Below, piece by piece: positions 47,583 through 58,600 of a stretch of 64,000 bases of DNA. Location of the stretch: positions 54,722,597 to 54,786,596 of the forward strand of contig CM065303.1 of NCBI GenBank assembly GCA_032871835.1, read 5' to 3'. This DNA comes from Dipteronia dyeriana (taxonomy: Eukaryota > Streptophyta > Magnoliopsida > Sapindales > Sapindaceae). Made by a program: the position numbers and the translations under genes. The notes below the pieces were generated by a model, which was not told the DNA's origin, did not search any database, and saw nothing but the letters and a program-made list of their open reading frames with translations. Each line of letters begins with the position of its first letter. Within the stretch, counting starts at the first letter, position 1.

Positions 47583-50213
47583 GTAATATAAAGTTAAAAT
47601 GAAACATAACAAAGGATTTCTTCATATGATAGCGGCTTTGCCTCAAAGTTTCAGGCATGGTGCCTGAAATTGTATTGAATCTCTTGAGAGATGGAGATGA
47701 AGTCATTTTAGACGAAAGTTATTAAAGGAAACATTAAACACACAAGAAATATAATTTAGAAAGCAAAATGATAATGAAATATTGTTGTGTTTTTCCATAC
47801 AAATAAGTATTTATTTCTTGGCATAGATTTTTCTTTTTAACAACAAAGATTTCTTGACCTAAATTTTATAAAGAAAAATGAGTTTGTATATTAAAAAAAC
47901 AATAAAAAATGAGTTAGGTATTTATTTTGACTTGTGTTAATTATAATTTTATTGAATTTGACCTGTTTTTATTTTTATTTTTATTTTGATACATTGACTA
48001 AATTTATTTAAAGAATAGATAGTTGACAATAATATGAAAATACAATTTTTTTTATGTGGAAGAACATTTTTAATTTGTGATTAAATTAAAATATAATGTC
48101 AAAAATATATTATAATTTGGATTATGAAAATACGATAATAAGGGTTGGAATTTTTCTCATTTATTGGGGCCATTAGATTGCATTTATTTAATTATTATAA
48201 TCCAATGATTTCTAAATATTTATTGGTGGAATATGCAACAAAGATATTATAAGGTAATGTGGAAAACCTATATAATTTAAAATATAACGTAAAAATATTT
48301 ATTTTCTTTTTATTTTAAAAAAACTTTTACAGGGTGGACTACATGAGGCAGAGGAGGGTGAGCTAATATTTTTGAAATAATTTGGAAGTTTGTCTTAATT
48401 TAATATGTTGATTGGTTGGCAAAGTGTTGTGTCCCTGTTGAGTGTGTGTATTGTTGTCTGAGAAGGAAATGAGTAATATAGATTGGGTTTCTTTCTCTTT
48501 AAGCACTTTTAGCTAAGCAGAAGAGGTGAAGAACCAGATAGATATTGTGATTTGTGATCAAAATTGGATTCACTATACAACCGATTAAAAAAAATCTGAA
48601 TTATTAATTTGTTAAGGGTATAAGATGCTTTTATTAATAAGGAATCCTAATCATGAAGATTAAAATTAAACATTGCGAGGGAATTTAAATCTTGATTAAT
48701 TAGACTAATCACTAATGTTGTAGAAGATAAACTTTTTTTTTCTTTTTTAAATGAGTAAGGTGTGAGGTGTCTAACTGTTAATATTCTAACATGGAGTTTG
48801 AAGTGGAATATTTAGGAAATGTTCATACATATATGATGTATAAGAGAATGTTAACAAATTTTAAATAGAATTAGGATCAAATTTGTAAATAGCCTTTCAA
48901 ATTATGGGTGCTATTGTTTTTAGTCTGAATTAGTGTTTTGATTGTTTTTAGCATACGATATACTTTTTGGATGCAAATACCTTGAATAATTTTTTGAATA
49001 AAAATATATTTAAAAAATACTTTAACTTTAAAAAAATATATTTAAAAAGTACTTTAACTTTAAAAAAATATATAAAAATATATCGGAGGTCCACGAGAGA
49101 CCTAAAAAAATAATTGGGAAGAAGAAAAAGAAAAAGAAAGGAAAAAAAAAAGTAGACACACTAATCCTAACTTGTTTAATAATATAATTTTTTTTACTTG
49201 TTTAATTCCAACGAAAGTAAATCTTTGGCTTGTTTAATCTAAAAATGTTTATATTTAATCTATACGAGGATTTCATAAAAATAACTATTTAGCTTGTTTA
49301 ATCCCAATAACAAAAACCCTAACCTTTTTAATCAATATAACAAATTTTCTAGCTTCTTTAATCCCAAAAACAAAAACCCTAATGCGTTTATTAAAAAAAA
49401 CAATTGGATTTTTTTCCCTTATAACTCACATAAAACATAATTTATTAAAAATTTATACAATCCAGTGGATAGGTAAACCACTCAATTAATGGTTGACCAA
49501 AATATAGTAGACACAGAAAAAACCACAGTCAAACTAAGGGAAAAAAATGGGCATTTTTAAGTGGTCATAGGTAATTATATTAAAATATCAGCGAAAGCAG
49601 CATATTATTACTTATTTGTTGCTTGTTGACTCTTCCAATAAATTCTCCAAATTTTGGTTTATAAATTTAGTGGAATCGATAATTTATGCTCATATGCGCA
49701 CATCCATCGTAGCATCAGGAAAAAACTTCACTGCACCGATCACCACCGATGATTGATGCAACGGACCAATGGCAATAAGAAATGTGTCGAATATTATTTC
49801 AAAACTGTATTTTGAAAAACTGTAGCAGGAGAGGGAAAAGTTATTTATATATTATAGTTAGTAAAAGAGTTAACACATGTCAATTTTGTAATAGTCCAGT
49901 ACACCATACCTCTAGTGCACCGGATGTAATGAAGTTTTTCTCCTACTTTAGAGATGGAGAGATGGAGTATTCGAGTCCCTGACATGTATATTTTGCTAAC
50001 TTGTGTGGAGGAGTTTTCTCACCCATTTTATGATAACATATATCCGAACCATGAACGGTGTACATGGTCTTATTTCTTAATCTCAATAGTTCCTGTCTCT
50101 AATCTGTTGGATGTTAAATTTTTAAATAAAATAAAAATTATGTACATATGTGGATTGTGGATACCAACAAGTTCTTTTGTTAAGTAAAAGATCTTGATAA
50201 TCTCTCTTCGTGA
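47583..50213. other. AT-rich intergenic DNA, no gene
   Basis: No convincing coding region in 2.6 kb. Near 49005-49085, TTTAAAAA then TACTTTAACTTTAAAAAA is duplicated in tandem. Near 49185-49380, a loose repeat around CTTGTTTAATCC then AAAAACCCTAA recurs four to five times. Short open frames at 49782-50187 lack any recognisable domain. Confidence 0.45.
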
Positions 50214-51038
50214 TTTGAAGGTAGACAAGTCGCCGGTTTTGGGGTCAGAACCGGCAGTTTCGGTTTTGGGGAATCAGAATCGTAATCGGAACCGGTCTCT
50301 ACCGGTTAAGGTTCTTGTTCGACCGATTTCGACAGATTGATTTTATTTTTTCTTTTTTGTTCACTAAAAAATATTACATATGTAAAATTGTAAATGGAAA
50401 AAAAAACTAAAATAAATGACAAATTAAATATTTTTAATAAAACTAAAAAAAATGTAAAATTGGTCTTGCACTTATTTTTTACCACGATTAAGTTATCTAC
50501 GTATCCTCATGGGGTTTAGACTTTAGAGAAATCAAATGTCACATTGTTCTTTTACCTTTTATTGAAAGTTTGGTGATGACGTGGAGTCGTGGACTAAACG
50601 TTATTGTGATCATCCGTTCCACTTCCAGTGTCAAGTTGGTCATCTTTGAAGAAATCGTAGGGTTCCTCTTGATCAATTTCTTGTTGTCTATATTCTACCT
50701 TCATCCAAACATCTACACAAGCTTGTATCTAAATTGATTTTGGACTTAAAAGCGAACGTCTGAAGTCCAAAATATTCTCACCGGCGGTGGAACGGCACTA
50801 AACTGTTGTTCCACCGCCACTGTAGAAACTGGTGTTGAAAAAATTTGTTTGGTCATTATAGCCAAGATTGGAAAGTACCTTTCATGCTCATTCCATCAGT
50901 GTAGGATACCAATTTTTTTATCTTCGGTGTCTTCTATAAACTCAAAAGAGGTACATAGATAAGATTCATGCTCGAAATACGTGTTGGAGCTTGATGAAGA
51001 AGAACCTCATAATTTTTTATTTTTTTTTTGATAACAGA

Positions 51039-51389
51039 TTACGTTACTTTCTTCATATGGAGTACAATGATATCAGATTTGACCTGCTTCAATATATTCT
51101 CTTCTGAAAGTGGATGAAATTCAAAATCTGCAGGGTGATTAGGTTGTTCAGACATATTTTCTGATTGACTTGTGAAATTGGGGATGGAATCGAGTAGATT
51201 GGGATCGGGTTTAGAAATTATTAGAGGGGGATGAGATTGAGGGGGGTTTAGGCCTAGGTTTTTAGTATAGAGTTGGCGTTGTAGATACTCGTGATAGGCC
51301 TTGTCATCAGAACCGCGATTATCCATCATACGACTGTTATCTTTCATCAAAATTGAACGCTTAGAGTCATCACAACTTCCACTTGCCAT
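51039..51389 (-). pseudogene. hAT transposase N-terminal remnant
   Basis: Begins MASGSCDDSKRS and ends LHMKKVT, 116 codons, then stops. It lines up with the N-terminus of the transposase at 56106: both start MASG, both have YHE(Y/F)LQ, SQS(E/Q)NMS and a KSD-x4-HMK block. The next residues in the relative form the BED zinc finger; here they are deleted. It could at most encode a small protein without DNA-binding or catalytic function. Confidence 0.85.
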
Positions 51390-51479
51390 TTAAAAAATTG
51401 AATCGTAAAATTCCTTGAAAAAAATTGTTAAAAAATTGATGGAAATAAATGGTTAGAAATAAATTTGGTAGAGAATTGG

Positions 51480-51690
51480 AACTTAGCAGTTAGAATTGCA
51501 AATAAAATAAATTCAAAATAAAATAAATTACAAATAAATAAAATTGGAAACTTATCAATTGCAAATAAAATAAATTGGAAACTTAATTGCAGATAAAATA
51601 CATTGGAAATAAAATAAATTGCAAATAAATGAAACTGAAAACTTAGCAATTGCAAATTAAATACAAATAAAATAAATTGGAAACTTAGTA
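51480..51690. repeat. AT-rich tandem repeat in the hAT leader
   Basis: Variable-length units around AATAAAATAAATTGCAAAT and TTGGAAACTTAG recur across about 200 bp upstream of the remnant gene. Confidence 0.75.
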
Positions 51691-52217
51691 ATTGAGAGAT
51701 ATTTGAAAACTTGGAGTTGAAGAGTTAGAGAATTGAGAATTGAGAATTAAGAATTGAGAGTGAAATGAGAAATTGAGAATTATAGAGAATTGAGAGGAAA
51801 TTTGAGTGGGGAGAAATGAATGGGGGATGGGGGATGGGGGGTGGGGTGTGTATTTAAAGAAAAAAAAATTGAACGTTGGAGGTCCAACGGCTTGCTGACA
51901 TCAGCAGTCCATTAGGCCTCCAACTATTTACCCTAAAAAAAAATTATAAAAAAAAATCACGGAGCCGTCCGGTTCGAACCAAACCTGAATCGTCAGTTCC
52001 AGTCCAGCTCGAACCGAACGGTTCCACCAAAACAAGAATTGGAAGCGAAGCTGGAGCTGCCACTATAACGGTTCCGGTTCGGTTCGGTTCTAGAACCGAA
52101 ACCGTAAAACACTGTTCGGTTACGGTTTTTTACGCCCCGATTTTGGTTCTGGTTCTGGTTTCGGTTTGGGTTTGGTTCCCCGATTCGAACAGAACCGGTG
52201 CCATATCTATTTGAAGG

Positions 52218-53369
52218 GATTGCTTTTATATTTAGGGAGATATGAAAAACACCGTCTAAGGTTTTATACTTTGATCCATCGTTTTGGATTTATATGAAAG
52301 GATTTTGATCCTCTGCTCACCATATCTTATCCTCACCTAAATCAATGTTATTGATTAATTCTATTTTTGGTAGTGTGAAAACTTAAAAATTAATTAAAAA
52401 TAAGGGACATTTGCTAAAGTAGTTGTTATTCGAAAAATCATCCCAGAGACTTTTCCGTACAACATTTAAACCAGATGGAGCGGTGCTCCACGGTTGGAGG
52501 GGGAGAGTTACGGGTACTTGCACGTCGAAGCTTCAAGGATTAGGGGAAGGGATGGTGCTTAAGGTTCCCTTTCTGATTTGATGGCCTGGTCTTGTTTTCT
52601 AGTCCTTGGTCCTAGTACCCGGTCCCGGTACCCGGTCTCTTCTCTAGGTCTTCTTTGTGGTTCCCTGACCCAAATAGCGAGCAAGGAAGAGAGATTGGTG
52701 CTACTCAATGTTATACATGTGGTCATGAAGGATGGGTCCACCCGGTAGAGATTCTTCGCCTCTAGGTCCTTCTGGTCGGGGTCGAAACCCGCCCAAGTTC
52801 TTCTAACTGGTCCAATGGCTCTTATAGGGTGTACTTGAGCAAGCTCTTCTAGCTATGATATCGGATCCCCAAGAAGGCTGATCGCTCCCATAGAGAAGGT
52901 ATGGGGGATCTTCTTGGCTCCCCGATTCCCCGACTCATTTCTAGCAGATTCAAATGGTTTTTCCTATCTTCATATGTGAATTGACATACAGATAGGTGGA
53001 TAAGAGAGCTAGGATCAATGAAGTTGAAACCTAGCTTCTATACATGCATAAAAAGGATATAGAAGGGAGAGTAACAATTCATTTAATGAAATTGAACTAA
53101 CATAAGAAGAAAAAACATCACGAATGATCATATGCTGAAAAACCCCTAGACAATATTCAGAGGAGGGTGTGAGTCCATTCTTTATATATATCAACAAGAA
53201 GTGCTCCAAAGAGCTTACACGAATAGCAAAGTAGTACACATAAGAGCTCCCGAGGGCTTAAAATAATAGTAAAGTCCATTTCTTCCGGCCTCCCTAAAGA
53301 GAGAGCTTTGTAGATTTGGTCATGGTCAATCAGTTAGCAATCAAAGGAACGTTGATTTAGCATTGATAA
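52218..53369. other. GC-richer anonymous stretch, possible retroelement noncoding part
   Basis: From about 52480 the base composition rises and motifs such as CCCGGTCCCGGTACCCGG appear. No protein domain is readable. Composition resembles that of the gag-like element at 58.6 kb, so this may be an LTR or untranslated part of a related retroelement. That is inference; I find no TG/CA pair with matching flanks. Confidence 0.35.
53098..53150 (-). mobile_element. Fragment of the LINE 3' end
   Basis: GAAAAAACATCACGAATGAT then CATATGCTGAAAAACCCC matches the stretch at about 15570-15606 in the LINE, in the same orientation. The fragment is only about 50 bp, consistent with a severely truncated LINE copy or remnant. 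Confidence 0.6.
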
Positions 53370-53650
53370 AGTTAACCGTTTTCTCATTAATGGCATTGTG
53401 AATGACCATTAAAAAGTTGATTAATCTCTCATTAATGGCGTTGTGAATGTCCATCAAAGAGCTGACTAATCTCTCATTAATAACGTTGTGAATGACCATT
53501 TAAGAGTTGACTAATCTCTCATTAATGGCGTTGTGAATGGCGTTGTGAATGGTCTTTTAAGGGTTTACTAATCTCTCATTAATGATGTTGTGAATCACCA
53601 TTTAAGAATTGACTAATCTCTCATTAATGACGTTGTGAATGATCGAAAAA
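53370..53650. repeat. 45-bp tandem repeat
   Basis: Six units share CTAATCTCTCATTAATG then CGTTGTGAATG. The CTCATTAAT mark falls at 53382, 53428, 53473, 53518, 53575 and 53620. One unit is 12 bp longer because GGCGTTGTGAAT is doubled inside it. Confidence 0.9.
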
Positions 53651-54364
53651 TATCAATTTTCCCTATTTTCTTACTGGAGGTGTTGTTATACCGTAAGCTT
53701 CTTTACTCAGAACATGATCTTACTTTAGGTTTGATTTCCTGGTACTCCGGTTCCTTTTTCCTTGGTAGTCTGACAAATGGTGTATAAGGACCTCCCTTGT
53801 TGACGTCCTCTATGCTAGGTGGTCGAGAGGTGATTGGAGGACTGGCCCGGGACATGAATTGTGGTGCTGGGGTATTGGGTACCATGGATCGTGGTACCAG
53901 TGCTCTCAGGTATCATGGAACCGGTGTGACGTGACATCGGGGTTCCCTAGACCATGGTATCGACGTTTCAGGGTATCGAGGAACCGGGATGACCCCGATC
54001 CCGAAATTGGTCCATACATGGTTGTTGTAGGTATACCAGTCTCGGTTCTTTCACAATGCTCCCTGTAGCTTTCTTCTAACCTAGTTAGCTTTGGTAGGGA
54101 GAGAAAAAAATCCTTCTTTAGACCCCTGCAAAATAAAAAAAAAAGTTGTTAACAATAGTCAAATCAGGAAATGAATTATTGTTTTTTAACCAAATTCTGA
54201 GTTCTTATTGTTTGTAACTAACCATCATGATACATTATTGTTTTTAATCAATAAATTACAAAACTACCCTTTTTTACATAGTGTCTCACATTAAACGTGA
54301 CTTAAGTAAGTTATTTCATATTTAACGTGGCACGTCGCTTGATATCGTGAAATCATGTATTTTT
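53651..54364. other. Anonymous stretch with GGTACC/CCATGG-like motifs
   Basis: Around 53868-54000 a loose motif built from GGTATC, CATGG and AACCGG recurs (GGTACCATGGATCGTGG, GGTATCATGGAACCGG, GGTATCGAGGAACCGG). No domain is readable. It may be part of the same retroelement remnant as 52.5 kb. Confidence 0.35.
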
Positions 54365-55025
54365 AAAGAAAATGAGATACTCCATGCTTAACATGACACA
54401 TATAGGATATCTCGTGCTTAACATGACACATATAGGATATCTCATGCCCAACATGATATATATGGGATATTTCATGTCTTACATGAAATACTGTATATGA
54501 CAGATATTTTATGTCCAACATGATATACATAGGAGATTTTATTCCTAACATGACATACATAAGGTATTTCATGTTATACATGATAAACATAAGATATTCC
54601 ATGTTCTAAATGAAATACTGAATACATGAGAAATTTCTTGTCCGACATGATATACATGAGATATTTCATGCACAACATGATATACATGAAATATTTCATG
54701 CACAACATGACATACATGAGATATTTCATGACCACGTGATAGACATAGGATATACTTCATGTCCTACATGAAATACTGCATACATGGGATATTTCATACC
54801 GAACATGACATACATGTGATATTTAATTCCCAACATAACATATATGAGATATTTCATACCCAACATGATATACATGAGATATTTCATGCTCAACACGATA
54901 TACATGAGATATATCATGCACATCATAACATATATAGGATATTTTATGTTTTACATGAAGTACTGTGCATACAAGGAATATTTTATGTCCAACATGATAT
55001 ACATGAGATATTTAATACCTAAAAA
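54365..55025. repeat. 30-bp tandem array, about 20 units
   Basis: The unit is close to GATATTTCATGCCCAACATG followed by ATATACATGA. Copies vary at several bases but the 30-bp spacing is steady. ATG and CAT are so frequent that both strands give methionine-rich open frames; these are artefacts. Confidence 0.9.
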
Positions 55026-55536
55026 GGAACTATGAAAAGTTTTAGGTTAGCAACCAATTGCAATGGTCGATTAGACACTTTAGATTACGTGTATGGGGAA
55101 CTTATTGAAGATTGGGTGGAAAACACGTTACCATACAATGAGTTTGTGGAGAACATGTTAGTTATTGCAATATACATCCATTTGAAGGGATAGTCCCTCT
55201 GTGAGTTAGACATTAGTTATAGTTAACGGTTCCAACGGTATTTTTGTTTTTAAACAAAAAAGATATCACTTGTTAACACAATTTTTTTTAAAAATGTTTA
55301 TATAATATAAAATTTCAGAAGCTTTCAAATGCGGTATCTAAGATTTATTCTATATTTGGGATCCTATTTTGGCCATTGGATCCAATCCAACAGCAAAAAA
55401 AAAAATCACATAAAGGGTGAGAGTAAGGGAGCTGAGTTGATATGAGATGATGAATGTCTAACTAATGAGACAGAAGAGACAACCGGAGAGAGAAACAAGG
55501 CATGAAGATTGATGATGTGAGAGGAGAGAAAAAAAG
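55026..55536. other. Intergenic stretch before a hAT element
   Basis: No gene. The sequence is A/T-rich until about 55400, then purine-rich. Confidence 0.4.
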
Positions 55537-56105
55537 TGGAGGTGAACGCGGTTTGGATCGAACCGGCAGTTTGAACCGAACCACGCACTGTTTCAACCAT
55601 AAACAGAGTCGGAACCTAACTGAAATCATTAAGGTTCCGGTTCACCATTTCCAAAAACCAGCCACAAACGCGTTTCATACATTAATTAATATTTTTTTTA
55701 AACCAATACTGTGGGCCATGCCCAATTGACCAAGCCCAAATTGCAATCAAATTATCAGATTTTTTTTTTCAAAAAGAAACTGCCAGACATTTTATTTATT
55801 TATTTATTTAATTATCCCTTTTCCTAATTCCCTATAATACCCCTCCCAATTTATTTCTCTCCTCAATCCAATTCTCTCTCAAATCTCCAATACTATCTCA
55901 AATTCTCAATTATTCAATTCTCTCTCAATTATTCAATATTTTTTATTACAACTAAATATTTAAATCACAATTACATTTTTTTTACTCAATTTAAATTCAT
56001 TTTCAACAATTTTTTCAAATTTATTTCTAACAAAATTTTATTTTTATTTCCAACAATTTTTTTTCAAATTTATTTTAAAGATTTTTTTTCAATTCAATAT
56101 TTTCA

Positions 56106-58600
56106 ATGGCAAGTGGAGAAGGTTCAAGACTCTCCAGCAAAGGTAAAGGTCCTATGCAATACAATGCCGGTTATGCTAAAATCGATTATCATGAGTTTCT
56201 ACAACATCAAACCTATCTTGAATCCCTAAATCCTCATAATCCCTCTCTAACAATTTTCGAACCCAATTACACCCCATACTACGAAAGTCAATCACAAAAT
56301 ATGTCTGATTCCCTTTCAACTTTTGAAGCACCTAATGAAGTCAATCAGCGCAAATCTGATCTCTTCATAATTCATATGAAGAGAATTACTAAGGAGGACA
56401 AAGAGGATGGAAGTGTTGTGGTGGCTTGCAATTACTGCCCCAAAGAATTTAAGTGGTCTAAATCTAGAGGATATGGTATATACAGGAAACATATATCGTC
56501 CCAGCATCCAAACAAAGAGACCATTGACCGTTCACATTGCCAAATTACCAGGTACACAAATAATATAGAACATTTAGCTAGAATGATGGTTGTAGAACAC
56601 TTACCATTTGATTTTGGTGAAAAAGTTGGTTTTATTAATTATTATACAAGCATTAAACCTCGCTACATGTCGTGTCCCTAGAACCACTCTCACACGTACA
56701 CTTTATGATATTTATAAAAAAGAAAAAAAGAAATTGCTAAGACGTTTTGAAAATTATAAAGGTCGTGTTTCCATATGTGCCGACATATGAAGTGACCATT
56801 GGAATGTGCATTCATGCATGAGTGCCACTTGCCGTTATATGGGTAATGGATGGACAGTGCAAAAAAAAAAAAAAAATCTTACATTTAAAGTTTTTGATTA
56901 TTCAAATACTATTGATTAGGGATGACAACTGGTCGGGTTCAGACAGATTTTACAAAATCCTAACCCACACCTGTGAAATTTTTTCTCACCCACACCGGCC
57001 TGCGAACCCGTGAAAATAAACGGGTTCAGGTTCGGGTTTCACACACGGGTTTTATATGAATTCATGGGTTTGCAGGTCACACCCACCAACAACCCGTAAA
57101 ATATATTAATTTATAAATATTTAATATTTAATTATATTTTTTTATATATACAATACAAATCTCCTCTTTATTTATAATATATCATGGAGAATTATAAATA
57201 TAATAATATAAAGCACTAACAAATAAAACTCCAAAAGAATCTCCAAAGGTAAAACAAATAAGTAAGCACGATGTTTCATAAGCGTAAAACCGGCAAGTGT
57301 AACCTATCATTAGCTATATATAAATAAAAGTTGAGAACTGTAATTCTCAAACTTAGAATGAGTGAAATTTTTATATTTTATTCTTTATACGGTTAAAAAG
57401 GTTCAATTGGAGTTTAAATTTATAATATTTTAAATAATAAATATTATATAATTTTTATTTATGCGGGTAACTCGCGGGTTCGTTTTCTCAACCTGCACCC
57501 GTACCCGTACCTGTACCAGTTAGATTTTTATTTATACAGGTTCGCGGGTCATAAATTCACCACCCAAAGGGCGGGTTTGGGCGGGTGGGTGCCCACAGGT
57601 ACAGGTCAAATTGTCATCCTTATTGCTGATAATATATATAATGCTTAAAATTATTTTGAAGAGTTTTAAAATTGAAAGAAAATTTTTACAATTGGTTTTG
57701 ATTATGCTTCTAACAATACCACAACTATTCCTTTGTTACGTGAGTTGTGCAATCCTTATTTTGGTGGTAGATTTATTCATTAAAGATATGCTTGCAATGT
57801 TTTAAATTTATGTGTTCAAAGTGGATTAAAGGTTCTTCAAAATTTTATTAAACCTATTAGAGACACTCTTCATTATTTGTGGAAACATGATTATGTAATG
57901 AAAGCATGGTCAAAATTATGCAATCAAATGATAGACATCTAATTAGATTTTCTCGTGATGTTCCAACTCGTTGGAATTCTACTTATAAATTGCTTGCTGA
58001 AAGTTATGAATATAGAGAATTATTAGTTTCTTTTATGCAATATCATGTTTCTAACATTATTCTTCATGCACAACATTGGGATATTTGTATAAAAATTTGT
58101 CAATTGTTAAAAGTCTTTAAGGAGGCTACTAACAATTTATCTGGTGTTTGTTATTCCCACTACTAATTTATCTATTATTGAGAGTATTAAATTTGTTAGT
58201 GCATTTTCTGAGTGTGCAACCGATGAACAACTATGTCTTTACATTGATGTTATGAAATTTAAATGGTTAGACTATTATAGATACTTTCCATCTATTTATT
58301 TGCTTGCATTGTATTTTGATCAATGTAAAGTAGATAGTTTGAATGAGTATCTAAAATGCCATTATGAATGTTTAGGATTACAATAAGATGTTTATGATAG
58401 TTATTATACTAAAATTAGGTCATTGCTTTATGAATTATATGACGAATATCTTTGAATATACGGTCCATCACTAAACATTAATGTTCCACAAACCGATTCA
58501 TTCTACAACTACATATCATGCTCCTCCATCCTTTAAGTGGTTAGGGTCTCGACTTTTATTCCAAAGAACAAAAAAAATTATGAATAGATTATTCATCAGG
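56106..58600 (+). pseudogene. hAT transposase, interrupted and truncated
   Basis: ATG at 56106 (MASGEGSRLS). The BED zinc finger is intact at about 56415-56505 (CNYCPKEFKWS, then H-x5-H). A frameshift follows near 56665; TGA replaces the tryptophan of a SDHW block at about 56788; and a 15-base A-run near 56860 adds slippage. The gene is then split by a MITE at 56917-57622. After it come RELCNPYFGGRFIH, the conserved DVPTRWNSTYKLL at about 57960, and the region up to YDEYL with stops at 58384 and 58456. The hATC dimerisation domain is absent. Several independent breaks, so certainly dead. Confidence 0.9.
56917..57622. mobile_element. Nested hAT MITE, 0.7 kb
   Basis: The ends are TAGGGATGACAA and the inverse of TTGTCATCCTTA. 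The 8-bp flanks CTATTGAT and TTGCTGAT differ at three transition positions. Subterminal regions repeat ACGGGTTCAGGTTCGGGTT and the inverse (GCGGGTTTGGGCGGGTGGG). The interior is A/T-rich and non-coding. It sits inside the transposase coding frame, which continues on both sides. Confidence 0.88.

Larger units (their letters stand above)
50222..52209 (-). mobile_element. Non-autonomous hAT with perfect target duplication
   Basis: The ends are TAGACAAGTCGCCGGTT and, inverted, TAGATATGGCACCGGTT. They are flanked by an exact 8-bp duplication, TTTGAAGG, at 50214-50221 and 52210-52217. The duplication is the best preserved of the hAT elements here, so this is probably the youngest insertion. It keeps the start of a transposase gene on the minus strand but lacks the catalytic core and the dimerisation domain, so it is an internal deletion derivative. 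Confidence 0.95.
55537..58600 (+). mobile_element. hAT element, 3' part missing, with a nested MITE
   Basis: The left end region (GGTGAACGCGGTTTGG, then CGAACCGGCAGTTT) resembles the right or left ends of the hAT at 50222 (GAACCGGCAGTTTCGG). A leader full of TCTCAAAT and ATTCAAT leads into a transposase start at 56106. The readable transposase ends near 58600 without its dimerisation domain, where a gag-like retroelement gene begins. A right terminal repeat was not found, so the element is cut or its end lies beyond the window. Confidence 0.7.

Noticed and set aside
49782..50187. Small gene at 49.8-50.2 kb
   Set aside because: The two short frames overlap in different phases, have no domain and end at the hAT target site.
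53370..55025. Possible CRISPR array
   Set aside because: The repeats are directly adjacent units without unique spacers, and the setting is a plant genome with no cas genes.
54363..55035. Several methionine-rich open frames on both strands
   Set aside because: The 30-bp unit is a multiple of three and has no stop in some phases, so the frames come from the array.
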